Assembly: GCF_002119765.1 (NCBI RefSeq)
Contig: NZ_CP021112.1
Span: 2,536,501-2,600,500 of the forward strand
Direction: 5' to 3'
DNA length: 64,000 nt
Source of the DNA: Pseudorhodoplanes sinuspersici
GTDB lineage: Bacteria > Pseudomonadota > Alphaproteobacteria > Rhizobiales > Xanthobacteraceae
Part shown: piece after piece, positions 43,461-52,082 of the stretch
How positions within the stretch are numbered: the stretch's first letter is position 1
How the letters are laid out: the number at the start of each line of letters is the position of its first letter
Notes under the pieces: generated by a model
Database searches by the model: none
Told to the model about the DNA's origin: nothing
What the model saw: only the letters and a program-made list of their open reading frames with translations
Made by a program: the position numbers and the translations under genes

Positions 43461-44159
43461 ATGCACAAATTGTCGATGCCGCCTGAACTGATAGAGCGTG
43501 TGACGAAACGGGCCGGGCGGCCGCATCCTTTCGATGTTATCGATCCGGCAAAGACGGCGTTCGTCGTCATCGATATGCAAAACTATTTTATGAAGCCGGG
43601 TTTTATGGGGGAGGTGCCTGAGGCGCGAGAGATTGTGCCGAACGTGAACCGCATGGCTGCGGCGCTGCGCACCCGAGGCGGGCATGTGGTGTGGGTCAAA
43701 AACGCCACCAACGGCACCCGCGAAAACTGGAGCGTAATGCACGATTGTCTCATGACGCCGCAAAATCGCGATCTGCGCTACGCGACCATGGACGTTGCGC
43801 ATGAGGGGCACAGCCTGTGGCCAGAGCTTGAGGTGCGGCCGGAAGACAGTCAGATCGCCAAAAGCCGTTTCAGTGCCTTCATTGAGGGATCATCGAATAT
43901 CGTGTCGTGCTTGCGGCAGAGCGGCATCGATACGCTACTTATAGGTGGGACTGCGACCAATATCTGCTGCGAAAGCTCGGCGCGTGACGCGATGATGCTA
44001 AATTTCAAGGTGACGATGGTTGCCGATGCGCTCGCGACCTATAGCGATGCCGAGCATAACGCCTCTCTGGCGACCTTTTATTCGATCTTCGGCGATGTGC
44101 AGACGGTCGATGAAGCCATCGCTTCTCTCGATCGCGGAAGAAGCATGGCGGCGGCCTGA
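43461..44159 (+). CDS. Isochorismatase-family cysteine hydrolase
   Basis: A 232-residue enzyme from the ATG at 43461 (GGAG nine bases ahead); an ATG 15 bases earlier lacks a ribosome site. The catalytic set is Asp in FVVIDMQNYF, Lys in QIAKSRFSAFI, and Cys in TNICCESSARDAM. Such enzymes hydrolyse amides, ureido acids or isochorismate. It is longer than NicF and differs around the active site. It stands after the importer, divergent from it, at the edge of the GTATAC region, and may act on an amide of the imported compound. Confidence 0.88.
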   Translation: MHKLSMPPELIERVTKRAGRPHPFDVIDPAKTAFVVIDMQNYFMKPGFMGEVPEAREIVPNVNRMAAALRTRGGHVVWVKNATNGTRENWSVMHDCLMTPQNRDLRYATMDVAHEGHSLWPELEVRPEDSQIAKSRFSAFIEGSSNIVSCLRQSGIDTLLIGGTATNICCESSARDAMMLNFKVTMVADALATYSDAEHNASLATFYSIFGDVQTVDEAIASLDRGRSMAAA

Positions 44160-44790
44160 CGTCGCGTTATGCCGTCACGCGATCGTCGCGTATCAAGCCG
44201 GGCAACGAACAGGTGTTCGTGCGGCGCTCGAGCTGATGGCGTCGGATTTCTCGCGCTGCTACGTCCCAATGCACCTTGATCGATACCATCGTAACGGTGC
44301 TCGCCCGGAGTGTCGGCAGCGCCAGTGCGCCCCGTCGTGACGTTGCTGTGGCCCAAGAGAGGCAGGAGCCAGCAGACGAGTTGAGGGCGGTTTGACATCC
44401 ATCGCCCCAGACGAAATGGCGTGGTTTGAAACAGTGCGGCTCGAAATATCTGAGAGACGGTTTCGTCGATACAAGCATCTGTATGCCACCAAAATGTGCA
44501 AATGGGCAGATTTTTAGCAGATGAATGGATCGCCACGGGCAATCAGCGTTCAAAATCTTGAGCGAATTCAGCTCCTCCCAGCGCGCTGCTTATTGGCACA
44601 TCGATTGCTTACAAGCTGACCAGTCAATGACGACTGCCACCCACCGGGGTGCTGAAGCCAACGCTGGCTGAAGCGCAGGAATAGGTTAAGCGATCCAGTT
44701 CAGGGCGCTTGGTGCAGTCTGTCGTCAGCCATGCCTCGATGGCTCATTCCTGTTTCCGATTGGGTGTGCGGTTGGAACGCAGGGTGACGC
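44160..44790. other. Gene-free stretch and nirB leader
   Basis: About 630 bases. The left part has only shadow frames. One leftward frame contains LLPLLGHSNVTT, which faintly recalls tyrosine recombinases, but no other motif supports it. The right part holds two small hairpins, AGCCA/TGGCT at 44656-44669 and AGCCAT/ATGGCT at 44727-44744, in what should be the nirB leader. Confidence 0.5.
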
Positions 44791-47268
44791 ATGAGCCAGG
44801 ACGACGTATCGCGCAGACGGAAACTGCTTGTTCTCGGCAACGGCATGGCAGCCGGTCGCGTGCTGGAGGAACTCTTTGCGCGCGCGCCCGATCGCTATGA
44901 CGTGACCATCTTTGGTGCCGAACCTCGCGTCAATTACGACCGGATCATGCTTTCACCCGTGCTGGCGGGTGAAAAGAAGTTCGACGACATCGTCGTCCAT
45001 GACGACGCGTGGTACGCCAAGCACAACGTCGACTTGCGTAAAGGTGAGACCGTCGTCGCCATCGATCGCGCGGCCCGGAACGTGCGTACCCATTCCGGTA
45101 TCGTCGAGCGCTACGACGATCTCATCATCGCGACTGGCTCCAGGCCGATTCTCATCCCTGTTCCCGGGGCCGAGCTTCCCGGTGTCGTCACGTTTCGTGA
45201 TCTTGATGATGTGAACGCGATGCTCGCCGCTGCTTCTGGCGGCGGCAATGCGGTGGTGATCGGCGGTGGTCTTCTCGGCCTCGAAGCGGCGGCGGGCCTC
45301 GCAGCCAACGGAATGAGGACAACCGTCGTTCATCTCATGCCGACGCTGATGGAGCGTCAGCTCGATCCCAATGCGGCCTATCTTCTCCAGAAAGCGATTG
45401 AAAAACGCGGAATCGAAGTTCTGACCAGCGCCAACACCAACGCCATTCTGGGTGACACTCACGTGACCGGTGTGCGGCTTGAAGACGGCCGCACGCTATC
45501 GGCCGATCTCGTCGTCATGGCCGTCGGCATTCGCCCAAACATCGCGCTGGCGAAGGAAGCGGGACTGGAGGTCAAGCGCGGCGTTATCGTCGATGATCTG
45601 CTCAGGACCAGTGATGAGAACATTTTCGCCGTCGGTGAATGCGTCGAGCATCGTGGCCAGTGCTATGGTCTGGTTGCGCCGCTCTATGAAATGGCAAAGA
45701 CGCTCGCCGCCAGCCTCGCCGGCGAACAGGTCAGCGGCTACACCGGGTCTGCTACCTCGACCAAGTTGAAAGTGACCGGCGTCGACCTCTTCTCCGCGGG
45801 CGATTTCTCCGAGGGCAACGAGAATGACGAAGTCGTGCTGCGCGATCCACGCCGCGGCATCTACAAACGTGTCATCCTGCGCGACAACAAGATCATCGGC
45901 GCGGTGCTCTATGGTGATACGGCCGACGGCTCCTGGTATTTCGATCTGCTCAAGAAGGGCGCAGACATCGCCGAGATGCGCGACACGCTGATCTTCGGCC
46001 AGGCCTACCAGGGCGGGGTGCCGATGGACCCAGCGGCCGCAATCGCAGCACTGTCGGAAGATGCGGAAATCTGCGGCTGCAACGGCGTTTGCAAGGGCGC
46101 GATCAGCCAGGCGATCATTACCAAGGGCCTGACGACCATTGATGACGTCCGCGCCCAGACCAAGGCGTCATCCTCCTGCGGCCAGTGCACCTCGAAGGTC
46201 GAATCCATCCTCAAGTTCACACTCGGCGACAGTTATTCCGCCGCCGGGCGCAAGGCGATGTGCAAGTGCACCGACCTCACGCACGAAGAGGTGCGCGGCT
46301 TCATCATCTCAAAGTCGCTAAAGTCGGTTCCCGCGGTCATGCAGGAACTCGGCTGGAAGACCTCCTGCGGCTGCCCGACCTGCCGGCCGGCGATGAATTA
46401 CTATCTCCTCTGCGCATGGCCCGGTGAATACCGCGACGACGCGCAGTCGCGCTACATCAACGAACGCGTCCACGCCAACATCCAGAAGGACGGCACTTTC
46501 TCCATCGTTCCGCGGATGTGGGGCGGGGTCACGACGCCCGACGAGTTGCGCGCTATCGCCGATGTGGCGGAGCGCTTCAACATCAAGACCGTGAAGGTGA
46601 CCGGTGGCCAGCGCATTGATTTGCTCGGCTTCAAGAAATCCGATCTTCCCGCAGCATGGGCGCAGCTCAACGCCGCGGGCCTTATGTCCGGTGCTGCCTA
46701 CGCCAAGGGCTTGCGCACAGTAAAAACTTGCGTCGGCAGTGAGTGGTGCCGCTTTGGCACGCAAGATTCCACCGGCCTCGGCATCAAGCTCGAACGCTTC
46801 CTCTGCGGTTCCTGGACGCCGGCCAAGTTGAAGCTCGGCGTCTCCGGCTGTCCACGCAACTGTGCGGAAGCCACCGTGAAGGACATCGGCATCATCTGCG
46901 TGGAGTCAGGCTACGATATCCACATCGCAGGTGCTGCGGGCCTGCATGTCCGCGGCACCGATCTCCTTGGCCATGTCGACACAGAGGAGGATGCGATCGA
47001 ATATGTTGCGGCCTTCATGCAGCTCTATCGCGAGCAGGCCGCCTATCTCGAGCGCGTCTGGAAGTGGGTCGAGAAGTATGGCCTCGACCGGGTCCGCACC
47101 GAGATCATGGATGACCACGACGGCCGCAAGGCGCTGCTTGAACGCTTCCAGAAATCGCAATTGGCCGTTCGGCGCGACCCGTGGGCCGAACGCGCCGCGG
47201 GCCGCGAGTTGCACGAGTTCACGCCGCTCGCCGCTCTCGCGCCGATCACCGCCGTCGCTGCCGAATGA
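44791..47268 (+). CDS. nirB: Assimilatory NADH-nitrite reductase large subunit
   Basis: An 825-residue NirB of normal length. The first 400 residues are the FAD/NADH domains (LVLGNGMAAGRVLEEL, ATGSRPILIP, VVIGGGLLGLEAA, VGECVEHRG). Two BFD-like Fe-S segments follow (CGCNGVCKGAI and CGQCTSKVE; then CGCPTCRPAM). The C-terminal sirohaem/[4Fe-4S] domain has CVGSEWCRFG and GCPRNCAEA, the four cluster cysteines. It reduces nitrite to ammonium with NADH. nirD overlaps its stop codon. All catalytic elements look intact. Confidence 0.96.
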   Translation: MSQDDVSRRRKLLVLGNGMAAGRVLEELFARAPDRYDVTIFGAEPRVNYDRIMLSPVLAGEKKFDDIVVHDDAWYAKHNVDLRKGETVVAIDRAARNVRTHSGIVERYDDLIIATGSRPILIPVPGAELPGVVTFRDLDDVNAMLAAASGGGNAVVIGGGLLGLEAAAGLAANGMRTTVVHLMPTLMERQLDPNAAYLLQKAIEKRGIEVLTSANTNAILGDTHVTGVRLEDGRTLSADLVVMAVGIRPNIALAKEAGLEVKRGVIVDDLLRTSDENIFAVGECVEHRGQCYGLVAPLYEMAKTLAASLAGEQVSGYTGSATSTKLKVTGVDLFSAGDFSEGNENDEVVLRDPRRGIYKRVILRDNKIIGAVLYGDTADGSWYFDLLKKGADIAEMRDTLIFGQAYQGGVPMDPAAAIAALSEDAEICGCNGVCKGAISQAIITKGLTTIDDVRAQTKASSSCGQCTSKVESILKFTLGDSYSAAGRKAMCKCTDLTHEEVRGFIISKSLKSVPAVMQELGWKTSCGCPTCRPAMNYYLLCAWPGEYRDDAQSRYINERVHANIQKDGTFSIVPRMWGGVTTPDELRAIADVAERFNIKTVKVTGGQRIDLLGFKKSDLPAAWAQLNAAGLMSGAAYAKGLRTVKTCVGSEWCRFGTQDSTGLGIKLERFLCGSWTPAKLKLGVSGCPRNCAEATVKDIGIICVESGYDIHIAGAAGLHVRGTDLLGHVDTEEDAIEYVAAFMQLYREQAAYLERVWKWVEKYGLDRVRTEIMDDHDGRKALLERFQKSQLAVRRDPWAERAAGRELHEFTPLAALAPITAVAAE

Positions 47269-47615
47269 GTGCCATGATGAAACAGGAAAAGGACTTCTGG
47301 TTCGACGTTGGCCCCCTCAACGCGATCCCGCCGCGCGGCGCCCGCACGGTGAAAACCCCGCGCCGCGAGATCGCGATCTTCCGTACCGCGAGCGATGAGG
47401 TGTTCGCGCTCGAGAACCGCTGTCCGCACAAGGGCGGTCCGCTCGCCGACGGCATCGTGCATGGCCGGAAGGTCGCTTGCCCGCTGCATAACTGGATCAT
47501 CAATCTTGAAGATGGCGAAGCGACCGGCGCCGACAAGGGGTGCGCCCGCAGCTTTCCGGTCAAATTGGAGAACGGCCGCATCTATCTCGACATGAGCGTC
47601 GCAGCCGCTCTGTAA
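47265..47615 (+). CDS. nirD: Nitrite reductase small subunit (Rieske-type)
   Basis: A 116-residue NirD. The Rieske-like motifs are complete, CPHKGG and CPLHNW, which is not always so in NirD proteins; some lack ligands, this one keeps two Cys and two His. Its ATG overlaps the nirB stop; ATGs 9 and 12 bases later are alternatives. It pairs with NirB in nitrite reduction. Confidence 0.94.
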   Translation: MSAMMKQEKDFWFDVGPLNAIPPRGARTVKTPRREIAIFRTASDEVFALENRCPHKGGPLADGIVHGRKVACPLHNWIINLEDGEATGADKGCARSFPVKLENGRIYLDMSVAAAL

Positions 47616-47664
47616 CAAAAACAAACCTCGCTTCAATCGCCCAGGAAATCAGGGGGACCCTTCA

Positions 47665-48486
47665 ATGGCCTATCTCGCTCCGTCGGAATTTGTCACCAAG
47701 ATGGTGGACGCCGGCGAATCCAAAATCTTCATGTCGACGCGCGACACGATCATCCGCGCCTATATGGCCGGCGCCATCCTTGCGTTGGCCGCCTGGTTCG
47801 CGATCACGATCAACGTGAATACGGGGCAGCCGCTTCTCGGAGCGGTCCTGTTCCCGGTCGGTTTCAGTATGCTCTATCTTTTCGGCTTCGACCTCCTGAC
47901 CGGGGTGTTTGTCCTGTGCCCGCTGGCCCTGATCGATGGGCGCCCGGGCGTGACGCTCAACGGTGTGCTCCGCAACTGGGGTCTCGTCTTTATCGGTAAT
48001 TTCGGCGGCGCCTTCACGGTTGCGGTGATGGCGGCAATCGTCACCACCTTCGGATTCTCGTCGCCGCCCGATAAGGTTGGCGTTGCGCTCGGCCACATCG
48101 GCGAAAGCCGCACCGTGGGCTATGCCGCGCACGGTGCCGCCGGCATGCTGACACTGTTCGTTCGAGGCATGCTCTGCAACTGGATGGTCTCGGCCGGCGT
48201 GGTCGGTGCGATGATCTCCACCACGGTGCCCGGCAAGGTGCTCGCCATGTGGATGCCGATCATGTTGTTCTTCTATATGACCTTTGAGCACTCGATCGTG
48301 AACATGTTCCTGTTCCCGTCGGGTCTGCTGCTGGGAGGTCACTTCACGTGGTTCGACTATCTGTTCTGGAACGAGATCCCGACGGTGGTCGGCAATCTGG
48401 TTGGCGGCCTCGCCTTTACCGGGCTGACGCTCTACGCCACCCACATCAGGACCGCGCCGAAGCGCGGTATCGTTCCGGCCGAGTGA
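47665..48486 (+). CDS. nirC: Formate/nitrite transporter family channel
   Basis: A 273-residue FNT channel with six membrane helices: YMAGAILALAAWFAITI, GAVLFPVGFSMLYLFGFDLLTGVF, then the LRNWGLVFIGNFGGAF loop, GMLCNWMV and FEHSIVNMFLFPSGLL. These match the omega loop and slit histidine of FocA/NirC. In the nirBD context nitrite (uptake, or export when toxic) is the likely cargo. Its start has AGGGGG ahead, 50 bases after nirD. A hairpin terminator follows. Confidence 0.92.
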   Translation: MAYLAPSEFVTKMVDAGESKIFMSTRDTIIRAYMAGAILALAAWFAITINVNTGQPLLGAVLFPVGFSMLYLFGFDLLTGVFVLCPLALIDGRPGVTLNGVLRNWGLVFIGNFGGAFTVAVMAAIVTTFGFSSPPDKVGVALGHIGESRTVGYAAHGAAGMLTLFVRGMLCNWMVSAGVVGAMISTTVPGKVLAMWMPIMLFFYMTFEHSIVNMFLFPSGLLLGGHFTWFDYLFWNEIPTVVGNLVGGLAFTGLTLYATHIRTAPKRGIVPAE

Positions 48487-48502
48487 TCTGGACATCGGCG
48501 CG

Positions 48503-48531
48503 GCCTCGGCCTGCTAAGGCCGAGGCATTTT
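48503..48531 (+). terminator. Hairpin terminator after nirC
   Basis: GCCTCGGCC, a six-base loop, GGCCGAGGC, then ATTTT. A perfect 9-bp stem. It lies between nirC and the kinase-phosphatase gene and probably lowers but may not abolish read-through. Confidence 0.7.
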
Positions 48532-48576
48532 GCCGAGGCATGATCCCGGAAATGAAACGGTTTTCGGAATAGGATC

Positions 48577-50325
48577 ATGTCCAGACATGAGACGATGCCC
48601 GCCACACTGAAAATATCGGTCGGACAGCACTCCGACAAAGGCCGAAAGCTGGTCAACCAGGACTTTCACGGCGTACTGTTCCCGAAGGAGCCGCTGCTGA
48701 GCCTGAAGGGCATCGCCATCGTGCTCGCGGACGGGATCAGCAGCAGCAACGTCAGTCAGATCGCAAGCGAGTCGGCTGTAAAGAGCTTCCTGACGGATTA
48801 CTACTGCACGTCCGAATCCTGGTCGGTAAAAACCTCGGCGCAGCGCGTGATCGCGGCAACGAACTCCTGGCTGCATGCCCAGACACGACGAAGCCAGCAT
48901 GCTTACGAAAAAGACAAGGGCTATGTGTGCACGTTCAGCGCGATGATCGTCAAATCATCGGCGGCGCATCTTTTTCACATTGGCGACGCGCGCATCTACC
49001 GCCTTGTCGGCAACGGCTTGGAGCAGTTGACCGAAGATCACCGCGTCGTTCTGTCTTCGAAAGAGAGCTACCTCGGCCGTGCGCTCGGGGTAAATCCTCA
49101 GGTCGAAATCGACTATCGGATTCTTAAGGTCGAGAGTGGCGACGTTTTCCTGCTCGCGACGGATGGTGTTTACGAATATGTCGGTGCGCGCTTCATCAGC
49201 AAGGCGATTAATGACAGCGCGGATGATCTGGATGGTGCTGCCGCAAGCATCGTAGAAGAGGCCTACCAGAAAGGCAGCACTGACAACCTCACTGTGCAAA
49301 TCGTCAGGATCGACAGCGTCCCGCATGGCGACGCGAGCGAGCTTTTCGGGCAAGCACCGGAGCTGCCGCTACCGCCGCTTCTCGAAGCGAGAATGGATTT
49401 CGATGGCTATAGGATCGTGAGGGAACTGCATAGCAGCAGCCGCAGCCATATCTATCTCGCGACAGACATTGCGACAGATATGCTGGTCGCGCTGAAAATC
49501 CCATCAATCGATCTGCGCAACGATCCTGCTTACATCAAGCGCTTCATGATGGAAGAATGGGTCGCGCGGCGTATCAAAAGCGCGCACGTGTTGAAGCCGT
49601 GTCTGCAGTCGAGAAAGCGCAGCTATCTCTACGTTGTCATGGAGTTCGTTGACGGGCAGACGCTGAAGCAATGGATGATCGATAATCCAAGGCCCGATCT
49701 GGAAACCGTCCGCGGGATGGTGGAGCAGATCGCCAAAGGCCTCCAGGCGTTTCACCGGATGGAGATGCTCCATCAGGACCTCAGGCCTGACAATATCATG
49801 ATCGACAAAACCGGCACGGTGAAGATCATCGATTTCGGCTCCACGAGAGTGCAGGGCGTTGTCGAGGCGGCGCCCTCGACGGACGCGAACGATATTCTGG
49901 GGACGGTCCAATACACCGCACCAGAATATTTCCTGGGAGAGAGCGGATCGCTCTGCTCGGACATATTTTCGCTGGGAGTCATCACCTATCAGATGTTGAC
50001 CGGGAGGCTGCCCTATGGCGCCGAGGTCGCGAAAGCCAGGACCAGGTCACAGCAGAGAAAGCTGAAATACGTTTCCGCCGTCGATGATAATCGGGAGATT
50101 CCGGCATGGATCGACGAGGTGCTCAGGAAGTCTGTGCAGCTTGATCCACACAAGCGCTACGCCGAGTTGTCCGAATATGTTTACGAGCTTCGGCACCCCA
50201 ACAAAAGCTATCTAAACGCTCCGCCAACGCCGCTGATAGAGCGTAATCCGCTGCTGTTTTGGAAGTCTCTGACCTTAATACTCGCCGGTGTCGTTCTGTT
50301 GTTGCTATTCAGCAAATATCACTGA
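48577..50325 (+). CDS. PP2C phosphatase / Ser-Thr kinase fusion
   Basis: A 582-residue bifunctional protein. Residues about 10-245 form a PP2C phosphatase (SVGQHSDKGRKLVNQDF, VLADGISSSN, HIGDARIYRL, LLATDGVYE, STDNLTVQIV). Residues about 270-525 form a Hanks-type kinase: VALKIP for the ATP-binding lysine, EFVDG in the hinge, LHQDLRPDNIMI as catalytic loop, IDFGS, and YTAPE. The catalytic loop has His-Gln-Asp rather than His-Arg-Asp, so it is a non-RD kinase. A single membrane helix (LTLILAGVVLLLLF) closes the C-terminus. Fusions of this kind lie in nitrate/nitrite assimilation operons of proteobacteria. Its targets are unknown. ATG 48598 is an alternative start. Confidence 0.9.
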   Translation: MSRHETMPATLKISVGQHSDKGRKLVNQDFHGVLFPKEPLLSLKGIAIVLADGISSSNVSQIASESAVKSFLTDYYCTSESWSVKTSAQRVIAATNSWLHAQTRRSQHAYEKDKGYVCTFSAMIVKSSAAHLFHIGDARIYRLVGNGLEQLTEDHRVVLSSKESYLGRALGVNPQVEIDYRILKVESGDVFLLATDGVYEYVGARFISKAINDSADDLDGAAASIVEEAYQKGSTDNLTVQIVRIDSVPHGDASELFGQAPELPLPPLLEARMDFDGYRIVRELHSSSRSHIYLATDIATDMLVALKIPSIDLRNDPAYIKRFMMEEWVARRIKSAHVLKPCLQSRKRSYLYVVMEFVDGQTLKQWMIDNPRPDLETVRGMVEQIAKGLQAFHRMEMLHQDLRPDNIMIDKTGTVKIIDFGSTRVQGVVEAAPSTDANDILGTVQYTAPEYFLGESGSLCSDIFSLGVITYQMLTGRLPYGAEVAKARTRSQQRKLKYVSAVDDNREIPAWIDEVLRKSVQLDPHKRYAELSEYVYELRHPNKSYLNAPPTPLIERNPLLFWKSLTLILAGVVLLLLFSKYH

Positions 50326-50461
50326 AGTCGATCGGGTTCGCCGGTGCAGACTATTGCTGGCGCATGTGGTCGCAAAACTATACTGCAGTCTCGCTGATCT
50401 AAGGTTCGCGGTCTGTTCGGACAAGGAAGTGTTTTCTGCTGCTTTGCGTGCACCGATGTGC

Positions 50462-51454
50462 TCACGTTTTTGCACGTGCTCCACGGCTCCGCGTCGATTT
50501 CTTTGAGGTGCTGATCTTTTGCGCGACTGAGCGGAGCGCTTCGGCCAGTTTTTGTACTGCGGGCGAGGGTGTTCGGTCGCGGATATGCGCCATCATGAAG
50601 GGTGATGGACCAGGGCTGGGCGGAAACGCCAGGATCTTAAGCTGCTTCAGGCCCTCGAAATAGCGGGCGATGTCCTCCGACAGTACCCAGAGCAGATCCG
50701 TGCGCCGGTTGAGCAGGCCCACATTCGTCTGGATCGAAGAGGACTCGACGACACAGACCCTTGGCCATGTCTTTGCGCGGCGGAACATCGCCTCCATTGC
50801 CGATCGCATCGGCGTCCCGACCTCGGGTAATATCCATTGCTGTTGTGCGAGATCGCTTAAACTCAAATTTCGCCGGGCCGCGAGCGGATTGTTAATTCCA
50901 GAAACGATCGTCATGGGCGGATCATACAAATCCTCGATCACCAGATCAGCATGTGCGCCCAGATTCTCAATCCGCCCGACCAGTAGATCAATCTTGCCGT
51001 CTCGCAGCTTCGCGACAAGCTCCTCCATAGGCCCTTCCTGAATCGCAATCGAAGCGCGGGGAGCAGATTGCAGCAGAAGATCGACTGCCGTCGGTATCAG
51101 AACATAACAGGCCGCAACGCCGGAGCCGATTGAGATCTGGCCGGTCAACCCCTGATCGATCGCCGCCAGTTCCTTGTCGATGCGATCAATGTCCACAATG
51201 ATCGAATTGGCGCGGCGTAACAGGGTTTTACCGGCGGCCGTCGGACGCAATGTTCGGCCTGCGCGTTCGAACAACTGAATGCCGAGTTCGTCGGCGAGCG
51301 TGCGTAGCAGCCGCGAAGCCGCGGGTTGTGTGATGTTCGTCGCTTTCGCAGCAGCTCCCAAGGTCTCCGCGTGGTCGATCGCGGCCAGAAGCTCAAGCTG
51401 TGACAGTCGAATGATGCGCCGGAGACGTGCTGGCCGCCGAGTTGGCGCCGCCAT
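50462..51454 (-). CDS. LysR family transcriptional regulator
   Basis: A 330-residue LysR regulator with GAGGGA eight bases before the ATG. The N-terminal helix-turn-helix reads LSQLELLAAIDHAETLGAAAKATNITQPAASRLLRTLADELGIQLFERAGRTLRPT, and a periplasmic-binding-like inducer domain follows (IGSGVAACYVLIPTAVDLLL). The tail is basic (KKSTRSRGARAK). It diverges from the glutaredoxin gene, and ATCATTTGAT palindromes lie before both that gene and the ligase-dioxygenase operon. It likely activates the latter in response to the aromatic amine or acid substrate. Confidence 0.9.
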   Translation of the reverse strand: MAAPTRRPARLRRIIRLSQLELLAAIDHAETLGAAAKATNITQPAASRLLRTLADELGIQLFERAGRTLRPTAAGKTLLRRANSIIVDIDRIDKELAAIDQGLTGQISIGSGVAACYVLIPTAVDLLLQSAPRASIAIQEGPMEELVAKLRDGKIDLLVGRIENLGAHADLVIEDLYDPPMTIVSGINNPLAARRNLSLSDLAQQQWILPEVGTPMRSAMEAMFRRAKTWPRVCVVESSSIQTNVGLLNRRTDLLWVLSEDIARYFEGLKQLKILAFPPSPGPSPFMMAHIRDRTPSPAVQKLAEALRSVAQKISTSKKSTRSRGARAKT

Positions 51455-51491
51455 GATTCATTCCCTCTTTGGTATGTTTCAGCTCGAATAA

Positions 51492-51501
51492 ATCATTTGA
51501 T
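51492..51501. promoter_or_regulatory. LysR-type palindrome 1 (ATCATTTGAT)
   Basis: ATCA-TT-TGAT in the divergent gap between lysR and the glutaredoxin gene, followed by TGTTCAG. The same core and flank recur at 52003-52012. Confidence 0.55.
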
Positions 51502-51589
51502 TGTTCAGCTTGCAAGGCATCTAATTTGTGTTGCTGCTGAATGCTGGAAGCGCATCGTTACCAGAACAAGTTTTCGGACGGCAAATGTC

Positions 51590-51862
51590 ATGTCCCAAAA
51601 GGTTGAGATCTACACATCGCGCTATTGTCCATATTGCAAGTCAGCAAAGATGTTGCTTGCCCGGAAAGGAATCCCCTTCGAGGAGATCGATATCGCTGCG
51701 AACGGAGAACGGCTGGAGGAAATGATCACGAGATCGGGTGGTGTTGCGATCGTCCCGCAGATATTTCTGGGTGAATGGCATGTCGGCGACAGTCGCATGC
51801 TTGAAGAACTCGATCGTCGCGGTGAACTGGAGCGTTTGTTGCCACCCGTGACGCCCGATTGA
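51590..51862 (+). CDS. Glutaredoxin (GrxC type)
   Basis: A 90-residue dithiol glutaredoxin with CPYC at residues 12-15 (SRYCPYCKSAKMLLARKG), the TVP-loop equivalent VAIVPQIF, and the glutathione-binding GEWHVGDSRMLEELD. It would use glutathione to reduce disulfides. It lies between the LysR regulator and the dioxygenase operon, with a palindrome on each side. An electron or thiol role for the dioxygenase, which lacks a reductase gene here, is possible but unproven. Confidence 0.93.
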   Translation: MSQKVEIYTSRYCPYCKSAKMLLARKGIPFEEIDIAANGERLEEMITRSGGVAIVPQIFLGEWHVGDSRMLEELDRRGELERLLPPVTPD

Positions 51863-52002
51863 AAGTGCCGTCATGAGGCTGCCCAAGCACAAGTTCAGCC
51901 AATAGTCGTTTGAGTGGTTGCAGAGAGTGCGATGCGTGGAAGTTCACCAACGATAGCGATCGATGAAAACATCCCATTTCTGGTATATGTTATCGCCAAT
52001 TT

Positions 52003-52012
52003 ATCATTTGAT
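52003..52012. promoter_or_regulatory. LysR-type palindrome 2 (ATCATTTGAT)
   Basis: The same ten bases as at 51492, followed by TATTCTG, 70 bases before the ligase gene. The agreement extends over AAT-N2-ATCATTTGATTRTTCWG. Confidence 0.6.
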
Positions 52013-52082
52013 TATTCTGATTTCAGATCGAATATAGGCGCTGCCTTGAGAGATGAAGCAGCCTTAACTTGGGAATAGCCGC

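Noticed and set aside
44078-44553. Possible tyrosine-recombinase remnant (LLPLLGHSNVTT)
   Set aside because: Only one short motif-like string; none of the catalytic Arg/His/Tyr positions can be placed around it.
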